NCBI GenBank assembly: GCA_026710655.1
Contig: JAPOQN010000005.1
Span: 186,001-250,000, forward strand
Reading direction: 5' to 3'
From: Chloroflexota bacterium
GTDB taxonomy: Bacteria > Chloroflexota > Dehalococcoidia > Tepidiformales > Tepidiformaceae
Length of the DNA stretch: 64,000 nucleotides
Part shown: positions 49,706 to 58,311 of the stretch, piece by piece
Layout: each line of letters starts with the position of its first letter
Position numbering within the stretch: position 1 is the first letter of the stretch
Translations under genes and position numbers: made by a program
The notes under the pieces: generated by a model
Told to the model about the DNA's origin: nothing
Databases searched by the model: none
What the model saw: only the letters and a program-made list of their open reading frames with translations

Positions 49706-50881
49706 TCAGCCTGAACTGGCGCGGGGGCCGAGGGTCTTGAGGTGGGTTTCGACGCTGGCGCGAATCTCGGCGAGGCTGTCGCCGCCGAACTTCTCGAGCC
49801 AGGCATCGGCGAGGACGATAGCGACCATCGCCTCCGCAACGACGCCGGCGGCGGGTACCACGCAGACATCGCTGCGCTCGTAGTGGGCGAGCACCTCCTC
49901 GCCGGTCTCGAGGTCCACAGAGGGGAGTGGGTGGGCGAGCGTGGGGATGGGCTTGACGGCGGCGCGCACGACGATGTCCTCGCCCGTGCTGATGCCTCCC
50001 TCGATGCCGCCGTGGCGGTTGGTGCCGTGGCGCCAGGGGCGCTCGCCCCACTGGTCGGCGGGGAGGATGACGTCGTGGGTCTGGGAACCACGCTGTTCGG
50101 TGGAGTCGAACCCGAGCCCGATGCCGACGCCCTTGAAGGCGTTGATGCTGGCGATGGCCTGGGCGATGCGGCCATCGAGCTTGCGATCCCACTGGACGTA
50201 GGAACCGAGCCCGAGGGGCACGCCGGAGACGCGCACCTCGACCTGGCCGCCAAGGGTATCGCCGTCGGACTTGGCGGCGTCGATGGCGGCGACCATGGCC
50301 TCGCTCGCGGCGGGGTCGCCGCAGCGCACCGGGTCGGCCTCGACGGCCTCCCAATCCACGGACTCCCCGACCTCGGAGCGGACACCACCGATGGCGAGGG
50401 TGTGGCTGTGGAAGGAGACGCCGAATTCGTCGAGGAGGCGTTTGGCGACGCCGGCGACGGCGACGCGGGCGGCGGTCTCACGGGCGCTGGCGCGCTCGAG
50501 GACGTTGCGAACGTCGTCGAAGCCGTACTTGATTGCGCCGGGGAGGTCGGCATGGCCGGGGCGGAGGCGGGTGACGCGCTCGATCTCGGCTTCGACGGGC
50601 TCGACGGCCATCCTCTCGGTCCAGTTCACCCAGTCGCGGTTCGTGATCCAGAGGGCGATGGGGGAGCCGAGGGTTAGGCCGTGGCGAACGCCGGCGGTGA
50701 TCTCGGCGCGGTCCTTCTCGATCTTCATGCGGCCGCCGCGGCCGTAGCCACCCTGGCGACGAGTCATATCGCGGGCGATGTCGTCCTCGGTGATGGGGAG
50801 GCCGGCGGGCAGGCCTTCGATGAGCGCAGTCAGGCCCTTGCCGTGGCTCTCTCCGGAGGTGAGGAAACGGAAGGCGCCCAT
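49706..50881 (-). CDS. aroC: chorismate synthase
   Basis: A 391-residue AroC: S-G-E-S-H-G-K-G-L-T near residue 9, R-R-Q-G-G-Y-G-R-G-G-R-M-K-I-E near 41, R-P-G-H-A-D-L and S-A-R-E-T-A-A-R-V-A, then N-R-H-G-G-I-E-G-G-I-S-T-G. It needs reduced FMN and converts EPSP to chorismate. Its ATG overlaps the stop of the small membrane-anchored gene (TGATG). Confidence 0.95.
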   Translation of the reverse strand: MGAFRFLTSGESHGKGLTALIEGLPAGLPITEDDIARDMTRRQGGYGRGGRMKIEKDRAEITAGVRHGLTLGSPIALWITNRDWVNWTERMAVEPVEAEIERVTRLRPGHADLPGAIKYGFDDVRNVLERASARETAARVAVAGVAKRLLDEFGVSFHSHTLAIGGVRSEVGESVDWEAVEADPVRCGDPAASEAMVAAIDAAKSDGDTLGGQVEVRVSGVPLGLGSYVQWDRKLDGRIAQAIASINAFKGVGIGLGFDSTEQRGSQTHDVILPADQWGERPWRHGTNRHGGIEGGISTGEDIVVRAAVKPIPTLAHPLPSVDLETGEEVLAHYERSDVCVVPAAGVVAEAMVAIVLADAWLEKFGGDSLAEIRASVETHLKTLGPRASSG

Positions 50882-51519
50882 CAGGAAGCCTCCCGATCCC
50901 GGCCCGGAGGGGAACCGGGGATGGGGGAAAGGGCAATGGGGGCGGCGAGGCCGCTCCCGGTGGCCTCCCAGGCGGTCTCGAAGCGTGCGAGCACCTCGGC
51001 TGGGGCGAGTTCGTCCCAGTCGATGCCGTCGGCGCCGGCGCGGTGGGCGGTGGTGGTGAGGATGGGTCTCTGCAAGGCCGCCCCGCCGTCCGCGGTGAAG
51101 GTGGAGTACACGTCCACGCGAACGCTCCCGAGGCTGAGATTGGGAACATCGTACAACATCATCTCCACGAGCCTTGCGGCGAGGGCGAGGGCTTCGTCGA
51201 GGGCGGAGGAGACCTGCTCGCGCCTTCCCTCGACGGTACGGAACTCGCCCTCGGCGGAGGACTGGACGACGGCCAGATCGGCGGTGGCGGCGGCGAGCTC
51301 GGCGCGCTGGACGCCGGCCCAGAGGTTGGCGGGGACGTCGCGGGGCGGGCGCGCCGAGCGCCACGCCGCCATCGCCTCGAGGATGAGCGCCTCGACGATC
51401 TCGTGGTCACCGGAGGCGACGCGCCTGCGCCACGCACGCTGCTGAAACATCTCGGTCGAGATGATCCAGCCGACGAACAGGAAGAAGGCGAGCCCGAGGA
51501 CCGTGCCGAGGATGATCAT
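50881..51519 (-). CDS. membrane-anchored hypothetical protein in aro cluster
   Basis: A 212-residue protein of unknown function. It begins with one hydrophobic segment (I-I-L-G-T-V-L-G-L-A-F-F-L-F-V-G-W-I-I) at residues 2-20, so it is probably an inner-membrane-anchored cytoplasmic protein. The rest is helical, then beta-rich (V-R-V-D-V-Y-S-T-F-T-A-D-G-G). It overlaps aroE upstream (ATGA) and aroC downstream (TGATG), so it is translated as part of the shikimate operon. No motif is recognised. Confidence 0.7.
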   Translation of the reverse strand: MIILGTVLGLAFFLFVGWIISTEMFQQRAWRRRVASGDHEIVEALILEAMAAWRSARPPRDVPANLWAGVQRAELAAATADLAVVQSSAEGEFRTVEGRREQVSSALDEALALAARLVEMMLYDVPNLSLGSVRVDVYSTFTADGGAALQRPILTTTAHRAGADGIDWDELAPAEVLARFETAWEATGSGLAAPIALSPIPGSPPGRDREAS

Positions 51520-52337
51520 GGTTCATTCCGGGAAAGGGCGGCACGGGCGGCCTCGCGCATAGCGTCGAGGGGGGCGGGGCGGCCCGTCCACAGTTCGAAG
51601 GCGAGGGCGCCCTGGTGGATGAGCATGGGCAAGCCGCGGAGGACGGGGCGGCCTGCCGCGCGGGCGGCGCGGAGGAGGGGGGTCTCCTCGGGAGCGTAGA
51701 CGATGTCGACGATGAGGGCGCCGGGGTCGGAGGCGGCGGGGTCGACGGGGAGGACGGTCTCGGCACCGGAGCCGTGCATCCCGGCGGAGGTGCAGTTCAC
51801 GACGCAGTCGTAGGGAGCGGGGGACGCGGCGAATGGGACGGCGCGAGCGCGGACGGCGCCGGCAAGGGCCTGCGCGCGCTCCGGCGTGCGGTTGGATATG
51901 GCGATGTCCGCGCCGGCGTGGCGGAGGGCGAAGGCGATGCCGCGGGCGGCTCCGCCCGCGCCCACGAGGAGGAAGCGCTTGCCGGAGGGGGTGAATCCCG
52001 CCTCTTCCAGGGCCGCGACGAAGCCGCCGCCGTCGGTGTTGTGACCGGCGAGGCGGCCGCCGTCGTTGACGATCGTGTTGACGGCGCCGATCCCGGCGGC
52101 AAGGGGGGCGACATCGTCGAGGAGGGAGAGGACGGCCTGCTTGTGGGGGATGGTGACGTTCGCGCCGAGGCAGTCGCGTTCGCGCAGGGAGGCGACGCGG
52201 GCGGGCAGGTCGTCGAGGGGGGTTTCCCAGCGCTCGTAAGTCGCATCGACGCCGGCGGCGCGGAGGGCTGCGCCCTGGATGGCAGGCGAGAGGGAGTGGG
52301 CGACCGGCGAGCCGACAATGCCGAGACGGGCAGTCAC
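51516..52337 (-). CDS. aroE: shikimate dehydrogenase
   Basis: A 273-residue AroE: L-G-I-V-G-S-P-V-A-H-S-L-S-P substrate loop, catalytic Lys in N-V-T-I-P-H-K and Asp in H-N-T-D-G-G-G-F, then the NADP fold V-G-A-G-G-A-A-R-G and N-R-T. It reduces dehydroshikimate with NADPH. The start is GTG 52337, overlapping the mltG stop (GTGA). Confidence 0.93.
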   Translation of the reverse strand: MTARLGIVGSPVAHSLSPAIQGAALRAAGVDATYERWETPLDDLPARVASLRERDCLGANVTIPHKQAVLSLLDDVAPLAAGIGAVNTIVNDGGRLAGHNTDGGGFVAALEEAGFTPSGKRFLLVGAGGAARGIAFALRHAGADIAISNRTPERAQALAGAVRARAVPFAASPAPYDCVVNCTSAGMHGSGAETVLPVDPAASDPGALIVDIVYAPEETPLLRAARAAGRPVLRGLPMLIHQGALAFELWTGRPAPLDAMREAARAALSRNEP

Positions 52338-53449
52338 CGGTCGATCCTCTGGCAGCGGTTGGGGTTGTCGTGCTCCTCGAAGGAGATGGCGAAGCAGTGC
52401 GAACCGTCGTCGCTGAAGATGTCGACGGCGTAGTAGTAGTAGTCCGTGTCCTCGGCGTAGACGACGGCCTCGATCGAGGCGAGTCCGGGGCTGGCGATGG
52501 GGCCGGGGGGCAGGCCGGCGTAGCGGCGGGTGTTGTAGGGCGAATCGCAGTCGAGATCGGCGAACGTGAGCTCGTCGCCAGGCTTCCACCAGCCGTAGGC
52601 CTCGACGCTGGCAGGGTCGCTGGCGATGCAGTACTGGGTGGTGGCATCGGCGCCGAGGCGGTCGAAGGCTTCGATGCGATTAAAGAAGACCCCCGCGACG
52701 ACGGCGCGCTCCTCGGGGACGAGGACCTCGCGTTCGACGATGGAAGCGAGCGTGAGCACCTCGTGCGGGGTGAGCCCGCGCCTGGCCGCAGCCTCCCGCA
52801 GGTCGGCGGAGAAGCGCAGATGGAGCGTCTCTGCCATGAGGGCGACAAGCTCGGCGGCGGTGGAGCCGAGGGGGACGATGTAGGTGTCGGGGAAGAGGTA
52901 ACCCTCGTGGCCCACGCCCTCGGGGAGCTCGACGGCGAGGGTGAGGGGCAGCTCGACATCGCGGGCGGCGGCGATGAACTCCTCGGCGGGGCCGAATCCG
53001 GCCTGCTGGGCGATCTCGGCCATCTCCTCGATACGCAGGCCCTCGGGGAAGGTGACGCGGATGGTGGGGACGTCCTCGCCGACGACGGTGATGCGGCGAA
53101 GGATGGCGATCGTGGATTCGCAGGGATGGAGCGTGTAGACGCCGGAGACAAGGCGGTTCTGCAGGCCCAGGAAGGAGGCGAGGACGTTGAACTGGACGGA
53201 GGAGCGGATGACGCCCAGCTCCTCGAGCTGGTCGGCGACGTCTTCGGCGGCGATGCCTTCGGAGAGGATGTAGCGCTGGGGGGAGCCGGTGCAGGTGGGC
53301 TCGGGCTCGAGGATGTCACCTTCGAGGGTGGCGCGGGGCGTGCCGGCGAGCAGGGCGGCTCCGACGATGACGCCGGCGATGACCAACCCGAAACCGAGTG
53401 CCATGAGCAGGGAGCGCCCGCTGAACAGCCAGCGGAGGAGCGGCATCAT
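52334..53449 (-). CDS. mltG: endolytic murein transglycosylase MltG
   Basis: A 371-residue membrane-anchored YceG family protein. One transmembrane helix (residues 14-36) is followed by a LysM-like part and the catalytic domain with H-E-G-Y-L-F-P-D-T-Y and L-A-S-I-V-E-R-E, in which the Glu is catalytic, then Y-N-T-R-R-Y-A-G-L-P-P-G-P-I. It cleaves nascent glycan strands and so ends peptidoglycan polymerisation. A peptidoglycan enzyme in a Chloroflexota-like genome argues that this lineage keeps a murein wall. It overlaps ruvX (4 bases) and aroE. Confidence 0.93.
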   Translation of the reverse strand: MMPLLRWLFSGRSLLMALGFGLVIAGVIVGAALLAGTPRATLEGDILEPEPTCTGSPQRYILSEGIAAEDVADQLEELGVIRSSVQFNVLASFLGLQNRLVSGVYTLHPCESTIAILRRITVVGEDVPTIRVTFPEGLRIEEMAEIAQQAGFGPAEEFIAAARDVELPLTLAVELPEGVGHEGYLFPDTYIVPLGSTAAELVALMAETLHLRFSADLREAAARRGLTPHEVLTLASIVEREVLVPEERAVVAGVFFNRIEAFDRLGADATTQYCIASDPASVEAYGWWKPGDELTFADLDCDSPYNTRRYAGLPPGPIASPGLASIEAVVYAEDTDYYYYAVDIFSDDGSHCFAISFEEHDNPNRCQRIDR

Positions 53450-53859
53450 TCGCCGGCACCGGCGCGGTGATCGAGGACTGCCTGGAGGAGGAGGGCGGCG
53501 GCGGCGGAATCGAGGGCGCCGTCGCGGTGCCGGTCGGAGGGCACGTAGCGGGCCGCCTCGACGGTGGTGAGGCGTTCGTCCCAGGTGGTCACGGGCACAT
53601 CGAGGCGTTCCCGGAGGCGCTCGACGAAGGCGCGCGTGGCGGCGGTCTGGGCGGAGTCCTCGCCGGCCAGGGTGAGGGGCAGGCCGACGATGACCTCATC
53701 GATGCCATCAGCCTCGACGAGCGGGGGGAGGGCGTGGAGGAGGGCGCGCGTGCCGCCCTTGAGGGCGGGGCGCGCATGGGCGTAGAGGCCGAGCTCGTCG
53801 CTTACGGCAACGCCCGTGCGGCGGGAGCCCACGTCAAGGGCCATCAGACGGACTGGCAT
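53446..53859 (-). CDS. ruvX: Holliday junction resolvase-like RuvX (YqgF)
   Basis: A 137-residue RNase-H-fold protein: A-L-D-V-G-S-R-R-T-G-V-A-V-S at the start, V-I-V-G-L-P-L-T, and W-D-E-R-L-T-T-V-E-A. Family members process 16S rRNA 3' ends and may resolve Holliday junctions. The start ATG 53859 gives the typical length and overlaps the preceding gene by 26 bases; ATG 53865 is possible. Its end overlaps mltG (ATGA). Confidence 0.9.
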   Translation of the reverse strand: MPVRLMALDVGSRRTGVAVSDELGLYAHARPALKGGTRALLHALPPLVEADGIDEVIVGLPLTLAGEDSAQTAATRAFVERLRERLDVPVTTWDERLTTVEAARYVPSDRHRDGALDSAAAALLLQAVLDHRAGAGE

Positions 53860-55450
53860 CGGCATCTGGCTCGGGTTCTGGGGGCTCGAAGGCGCGGCTT
53901 CCGAACTGGACATCGAGGCGGAACCCGAAGCGGGGGAGCCGCGGCGCCCAGCCCGGGGTGAGGTCGATCTCGACATCGTCAATACCATAGCGCGTTCCCA
54001 ACTCAGCTACCGCCGCGTCGGCGCCGCGGCCACCGACGGCGTCCTCGATCTCGGCGGGGGAGGGGCCTTCGGGGAATTCGCCGGTGAGCCTGAGCTCGGA
54101 CGTGAAAGAGCCGTCGGGATGGTCGATCTGACGACTGCCGGTCTCGACGCCGAGGACGGTTCCGGTGATGAGCTCGCCCATGCCTTCGGGGACGGTGAGG
54201 AGGGAGCGGCCAAGGGCTTCGAGCACGTCAGGGGCGATAGCCAGCGCTTCGATCGTGGTCTGAACCTGCATGAAGACCACGTCGGCGGCCGTGCCGGAGC
54301 GGGCGCTTGGTTCACCCAGCGTGACCTTGACCGTGGCGCTGCGGGCGATGATCCCGTAGCCCGGACGCGCGCTCGTAAGGAGGGAAGCGGGAGGAGGTCC
54401 GGCGCCGATGTCATTGGCGAGTGACTCCAGGGCGCGGAGGTCGGCGGGGGCGACGGCGCGGCGGGGTTCGTCGGCGCCGCCGGTGGCGGGGTCCTGGTTG
54501 GTGGCGGTGAGGACGGCGAGCTCGGTGCTGCGCCACTGGCTTATCGCGTCAGCGGGAACGTTGCCCTCGGAGCCGGGGGAGCGGGCGGTGACGGGGGCGA
54601 AGGCGTTACCGCCCGCAGGGACGATGACGGGAATGTCGACTTCGAAGGCGATGAAGTCGGGCACGGCGAAGATGACGGCGCCGGCAGGCACGGTAATGGC
54701 GCTCGCGGTGGAGTTTCCGAGCCGGAGGGTGGCGGTGGCGGGGGTGACGCCCTGAATGACCTCGCCGGTTGTGGGGACGGCGAGCAGCACCTCCCGTTCA
54801 ACGGTGATGACGGTGGCGGGGATGGTGCGCCGTTCGAGGTCCAGCTCCTCGACGCGGACGGAGGCGCGCACGACGGTGAGTCCCTCGACGGTCGTTGTGG
54901 GGGGATACACCCTGACGGTGGCGGACGGCCCCGCCGTGTAGAGGAGAGCGGCGACGGCGAGGATGAAGACGGTAAGCGCGATGTACTGGGAGTAGCGCCC
55001 GAGGGGTGGCACGAGCAGGGTGGTGAAGCCGAGGCGGACGACCACCCTGCCGCCGGAGCCCCAGTGCACGTTGCGCGGGTTGGAGGAGACGGGGACGCCC
55101 TGGGCGCGAGCGCGGCGGGCGAGCACGCCGGAGCGCGTGGCGACGGCGAAGAGGCGCCCCGAGGCCTCGACGTGGCGGGCGACGCGGCGCATGCCGAGCT
55201 CTTGCGACATGGCGCGGTTGCCGCTGGGGGCGTGGAGCACGACGGCAAGCGAAGGGGCGGCGTCGATGCGGCCGCAGATGCCATCGATAGGCTCGTGGCG
55301 ACCGATGGGGACGACGGACGCGAGGGCGCGCTCGGAAGGGGGGCCGCCGATCTCGGCAGCGGGCGGGGATTCGGGGGCCGGGGGCGGGGGCGGCTGCGGG
55401 GTCGCCGGTCCGGGGGTTTCGGACTCGGGGGAGCCCTCCATGTCGCTCAC
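53834..55450 (-). CDS. proline-rich, membrane-anchored unknown (baseplate-J-like extracellular domain)
   Basis: A 538-residue protein of unknown function. Residues 1-40 are proline- and glutamate-rich. Residues 45-150 form a small cytoplasmic domain (V-V-P-I-G-R-H-E, V-V-L-H-A-P-S-G-N). A single membrane helix spans about 154-174 and the rest is a beta-rich exported part (P-T-T-G-E-V-I-Q-G-V-T-P, R-S-P-G-S-E-G-N-V-P) resembling baseplate J/gp47-like proteins. Such proteins occur in this position between alaS and ruvX in Chloroflexota, I believe. The GTG start overlaps the alaS stop (GTGA). Confidence 0.65.
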   Translation of the reverse strand: MSDMEGSPESETPGPATPQPPPPPAPESPPAAEIGGPPSERALASVVPIGRHEPIDGICGRIDAAPSLAVVLHAPSGNRAMSQELGMRRVARHVEASGRLFAVATRSGVLARRARAQGVPVSSNPRNVHWGSGGRVVVRLGFTTLLVPPLGRYSQYIALTVFILAVAALLYTAGPSATVRVYPPTTTVEGLTVVRASVRVEELDLERRTIPATVITVEREVLLAVPTTGEVIQGVTPATATLRLGNSTASAITVPAGAVIFAVPDFIAFEVDIPVIVPAGGNAFAPVTARSPGSEGNVPADAISQWRSTELAVLTATNQDPATGGADEPRRAVAPADLRALESLANDIGAGPPPASLLTSARPGYGIIARSATVKVTLGEPSARSGTAADVVFMQVQTTIEALAIAPDVLEALGRSLLTVPEGMGELITGTVLGVETGSRQIDHPDGSFTSELRLTGEFPEGPSPAEIEDAVGGRGADAAVAELGTRYGIDDVEIDLTPGWAPRLPRFGFRLDVQFGSRAFEPPEPEPDADASPSDGP

Positions 55451-58098
55451 CGGTCCGCGAGGGCGGCGCTGGCGCGGCTGTGGCCCTCGGCAAGGGCGGC
55501 GTCGATGCCACCAGGGTCGCGGGCGCCCGCCTCGGCGAGGTCGGGGCGGCCACCGCCGCCACCGCCGGCGGCCTTCGCGACCTCACGCACGATGTTGCCG
55601 GCGTGAACGCCCGCATCGACGAGGTCGGGGGTGGCGGCGACAACGAAGGCGGGACGGTCGTCGATAACGGCGGCGAGGACGAGGAGAGAGGGGGAGAGCC
55701 GGCGGCGGAGGTCGTCGGCGAGCTCCTTGAGGGCCTCGCGGGAGGCGGCCTGGACGCGGGCCACGACGAGGTGGGCATCGCCGATGCGCTCGGCGGCATC
55801 GGCCAGCTCGACGCTCTGCTCGGCGGCCTGGGCGCGCTGCAGGTTGGCGACCTGGGAACGGAGCCCTGCAAGCTCCTCCTGGATGCTCTCGATGCGGGCC
55901 TCAAGGTCGGCGGGCGGGGTGGAGAGGCGCTCGGCGAGGCGCTGGAGGCGGGCGTGCTGGTCAAGGAGGAAGCGCTCGGCGGAGGCGCCGGAGAGCGCCT
56001 CGATGCGGCGGGTTCCGGCCGCGACGGCCGACTCGCGGAGGATATGGACGAGGCCCAGCTCGCCCGTGCTTTGCACGTGCGTGCCGCCGCAGAGTTCGGC
56101 GCTGAAGGGGGAGCCGTCGCCGCCGATCTCGACGACGCGCACCTCGGCGCCGTACTTGTCGCCGAAGAAGGCGAGAGCGCCATCGTCGATGGCCTGCTGG
56201 TAGGTGGTCATGCGCCACTCGACAGGCAGGTTGCGGCGGATGACGCCGTTCACAAGGGCTTCGACCTCGTCGAGGGTCTCGCGGGGGGCGCTCTCGAGGT
56301 GGGTGAAGTCGAAGCGCAGGCGTTCGTCGGCGACGAGGGAGCCCTGCTGGCGCACGTGCTGGCCGAGCGTGCCGCGGAGGCCGGCGTGGAGGAGGTGGGT
56401 GGCGGTGTGGTTGCGCGTGACGCCGCCACGCCAGGGGAGATCGACCTCGGCGCGGAGGGGGTCGTCGACGCGAAGCTCGCCCTCGGTGACCTTGCCGGAA
56501 TGGACGATGGCGCCGCTGGCGGCCTGCGTGTCCTCGACGGCGAAGAGGCCGCTGGGCGCGCGCAGGAGGCCGCGATCGCCGAGCTGGCCGCCGCCCTCGG
56601 GGTAGAAGGGGGTCGAGTCGAGGATGACCTCAGCTTCGCTGCCGGCGGGGACGATGTCGGCGGGGCGGCCATCGTGGAGGAGGGCGACGACACGGGCGTC
56701 GGCATCGACGTGGCGCCAGCCGACGAAGGCGCTGTGATCACCGCCGATCGCGGCGAGGGCGGGGCGGTCCTCGCCACCGAGGAGGGCAGCCGCCTCGCGC
56801 GCGCTGCGGCGCTGCGCTTCGAGGGCTGTCTCGAAGCCTTCGGTATCGACAGTGAAGCCGCGCGCGCCGGCGATCTCGTGCGTGAGCTCGATGGGGAGCC
56901 CGAAGGTGTCGTACAGGGAGAAAGCCTCCTCGCCGGGGAGGATGCTTTGGCCGGCTTTCTCAAGACGGTCGAGGACGAGGTCGAGGCGCTGGGAGGCGGC
57001 GGTGAGGGTGCGGAGGAAGCGGTCTTCTTCGCCGCCGATGGCGCGCAGGATGAAGTCGCGCTCCTGTTCGAGGTGGGGGTAGGCGGGGCCGAGCTTGCGA
57101 ATGGAGGCCTCGACGAGGCGGTGGAGGAAGGGTTCGCCAACGCCCTCACGGCGGGCCAGGTAGACGGCGCGGCGGAGGATGCGGCGGAGGACGTAGCCGC
57201 GGCCCTCGTTGCTGGGCACGACGCCGTCGCCCACGAGGAGTGTGGCGGCGCGGGCGTGGTCGGACATGGCGCGGATGGCGCGACCCTCGGAGGCGCTGGC
57301 GCGCCCGCCCAGGTAGTCGACGCCGACGACGCCGGCGGCCTCTTCGAGGATGGAGAGAAAGATGTCGGTCTCGAAGATGGAGCTCTTGCCCTGCTGGATG
57401 GCGGCGACGCGCTCGAGGCCGCTGCCCGTGTCGATGTTCTTCCGGGGGAGATCGGTGAGGGATCCGTCCTCGTGGCGGAAGTTCTGCATGAGGACGAGGT
57501 TCCAGTACTCGAGGAAGCGCTCACCGTCGGCGGCCGGGTCGGCGCCCTCGAGGCCACGCTCGGGGAAGTAGTCGTAGAAGATCTCGGTGTCGGGGCCGCA
57601 GGGACCGACGGGGCCGCTGTACCAGTAGTTCTCGGATTCGTCGTAACGGTGGATGCGCTCGTGGGGGAGGCCGGTATCGCGCCAGGCCTGGTAGGCCTCG
57701 TCGTCGTCGTCGTAGATGCTGACGTGGATGCGCTCGGGCGGGAGCTGGTAGACGCGGGTGCTGAGATCCCAGGCCCAGGCGATGGCCTCGGCCTTGAAGT
57801 AGTCGCCAAAGCTGAAGTTGCCGAGCATCTCGAAGGCGGTGCAGTGGCTGAAGTCGCCGACCTCCTCGATGTCGGTCACACGGAAGGCGCGTTGCACGGT
57901 GGTGGCGCGGGGGACGGGGGGCTCGGCCTGTCCGGTGAAGTAGGGCTTGAACTGCTGCATGCCGGCGGTGGTGAAGAGGGTGGTGGGGTCGCCCACGGGG
58001 ACGAGCGGCCAGGGGGGAAGCTGGCGGTGATCGCGTTCCGCGAAGAAGTCCACGAACGCAGCGCGAATCTCGTCGGAACTTCGTGGGGGGGAAGGCAT
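55447..58098 (-). CDS. alaS: alanyl-tRNA synthetase
   Basis: An 883-residue AlaRS: class II catalytic domain (T-L-F-T-T-A-G-M-Q-Q-F-K, N-F-S-F-G-D-Y-F-K), editing domain with H-T-A-T-H near residue 563 and C-G-G-T-H near 669, and C-terminal oligomerisation domain ending in G-G-G-G-G-R-P-D-L-A-E-A-G. It charges tRNA-Ala. A promoter with TAGCAT (58115-58110) gives a very short leader of about five bases. It is divergent from the glmU-like gene with its own promoter. Confidence 0.95.
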   Translation of the reverse strand: MPSPPRSSDEIRAAFVDFFAERDHRQLPPWPLVPVGDPTTLFTTAGMQQFKPYFTGQAEPPVPRATTVQRAFRVTDIEEVGDFSHCTAFEMLGNFSFGDYFKAEAIAWAWDLSTRVYQLPPERIHVSIYDDDDEAYQAWRDTGLPHERIHRYDESENYWYSGPVGPCGPDTEIFYDYFPERGLEGADPAADGERFLEYWNLVLMQNFRHEDGSLTDLPRKNIDTGSGLERVAAIQQGKSSIFETDIFLSILEEAAGVVGVDYLGGRASASEGRAIRAMSDHARAATLLVGDGVVPSNEGRGYVLRRILRRAVYLARREGVGEPFLHRLVEASIRKLGPAYPHLEQERDFILRAIGGEEDRFLRTLTAASQRLDLVLDRLEKAGQSILPGEEAFSLYDTFGLPIELTHEIAGARGFTVDTEGFETALEAQRRSAREAAALLGGEDRPALAAIGGDHSAFVGWRHVDADARVVALLHDGRPADIVPAGSEAEVILDSTPFYPEGGGQLGDRGLLRAPSGLFAVEDTQAASGAIVHSGKVTEGELRVDDPLRAEVDLPWRGGVTRNHTATHLLHAGLRGTLGQHVRQQGSLVADERLRFDFTHLESAPRETLDEVEALVNGVIRRNLPVEWRMTTYQQAIDDGALAFFGDKYGAEVRVVEIGGDGSPFSAELCGGTHVQSTGELGLVHILRESAVAAGTRRIEALSGASAERFLLDQHARLQRLAERLSTPPADLEARIESIQEELAGLRSQVANLQRAQAAEQSVELADAAERIGDAHLVVARVQAASREALKELADDLRRRLSPSLLVLAAVIDDRPAFVVAATPDLVDAGVHAGNIVREVAKAAGGGGGGRPDLAEAGARDPGGIDAALAEGHSRASAALADR

Positions 58099-58109
58099 GG
58101 CGCCTTCGG

Positions 58110-58139
58110 ATGCTACGAGCGCAACCCGCCGGGTGTCGA
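58110..58139 (-). promoter_or_regulatory. promoter of alaS
   Basis: On the minus strand TCGACA (58139-58134), 18 bases, TAGCAT (58115-58110). Transcription would start near 58103, only about five bases before ATG 58098. The hexamers match those of the divergent glmU promoter and of topA. Confidence 0.55.
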
Positions 58140-58160
58140 GCGGGAGCGGGTGCGGGCAGC

Positions 58161-58188
58161 TTGACATCGCCTTATGGCGCTCTAGCAT
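58161..58188 (+). promoter_or_regulatory. consensus sigma70-type promoter of the glmU-like gene
   Basis: TTGACA (58161-58166), a 16-base spacer and TAGCAT (58183-58188) make a near-consensus promoter. The start would be about 58195, giving a leader that includes the small reading frame at 58216. Confidence 0.75.
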
Positions 58189-58215
58189 GGGCCGCGCACA
58201 CCGCCAAAGACGCCT

Positions 58216-58311
58216 ATGAGCGACGATTCCGATCCCCACGAACGCAAGCCCATTCCACTAGCCGGCCTGACCGCGCGCGCCCGACGCCGGGCAGCGCCTT
58301 GCGCGCGATGA
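58216..58311 (+). CDS. 31-residue leader reading frame overlapping glmU-like start
   Basis: ATG 58216 opens a frame of 31 codons (M-S-D-D-S-D-P-H-E-R-K-P then an Arg/Ala-rich end A-R-A-R-R-R-A-A-P-C-A-R) that ends in TGA at 58309-58311, overlapping the glmU-like ATG 58308 as ATGA. It lies in the leader of a strong promoter. It may be a translational-coupling leader peptide, a degraded N-terminus, or chance. No homologue is recognised. Confidence 0.4.
   Translation: MSDDSDPHERKPIPLAGLTARARRRAAPCAR

Noticed and set aside
118-58164. Very long antisense open frames opposite real genes (for example 118-1527, 13249-15204 and 55480-58164 on the plus strand)
   Set aside because: Their Gly/Ala/Glu/Asp/Val-rich or Arg/Pro-rich composition is typical of the shadow frames of GC-rich coding sequence, and the opposite strand holds recognisable conserved proteins.
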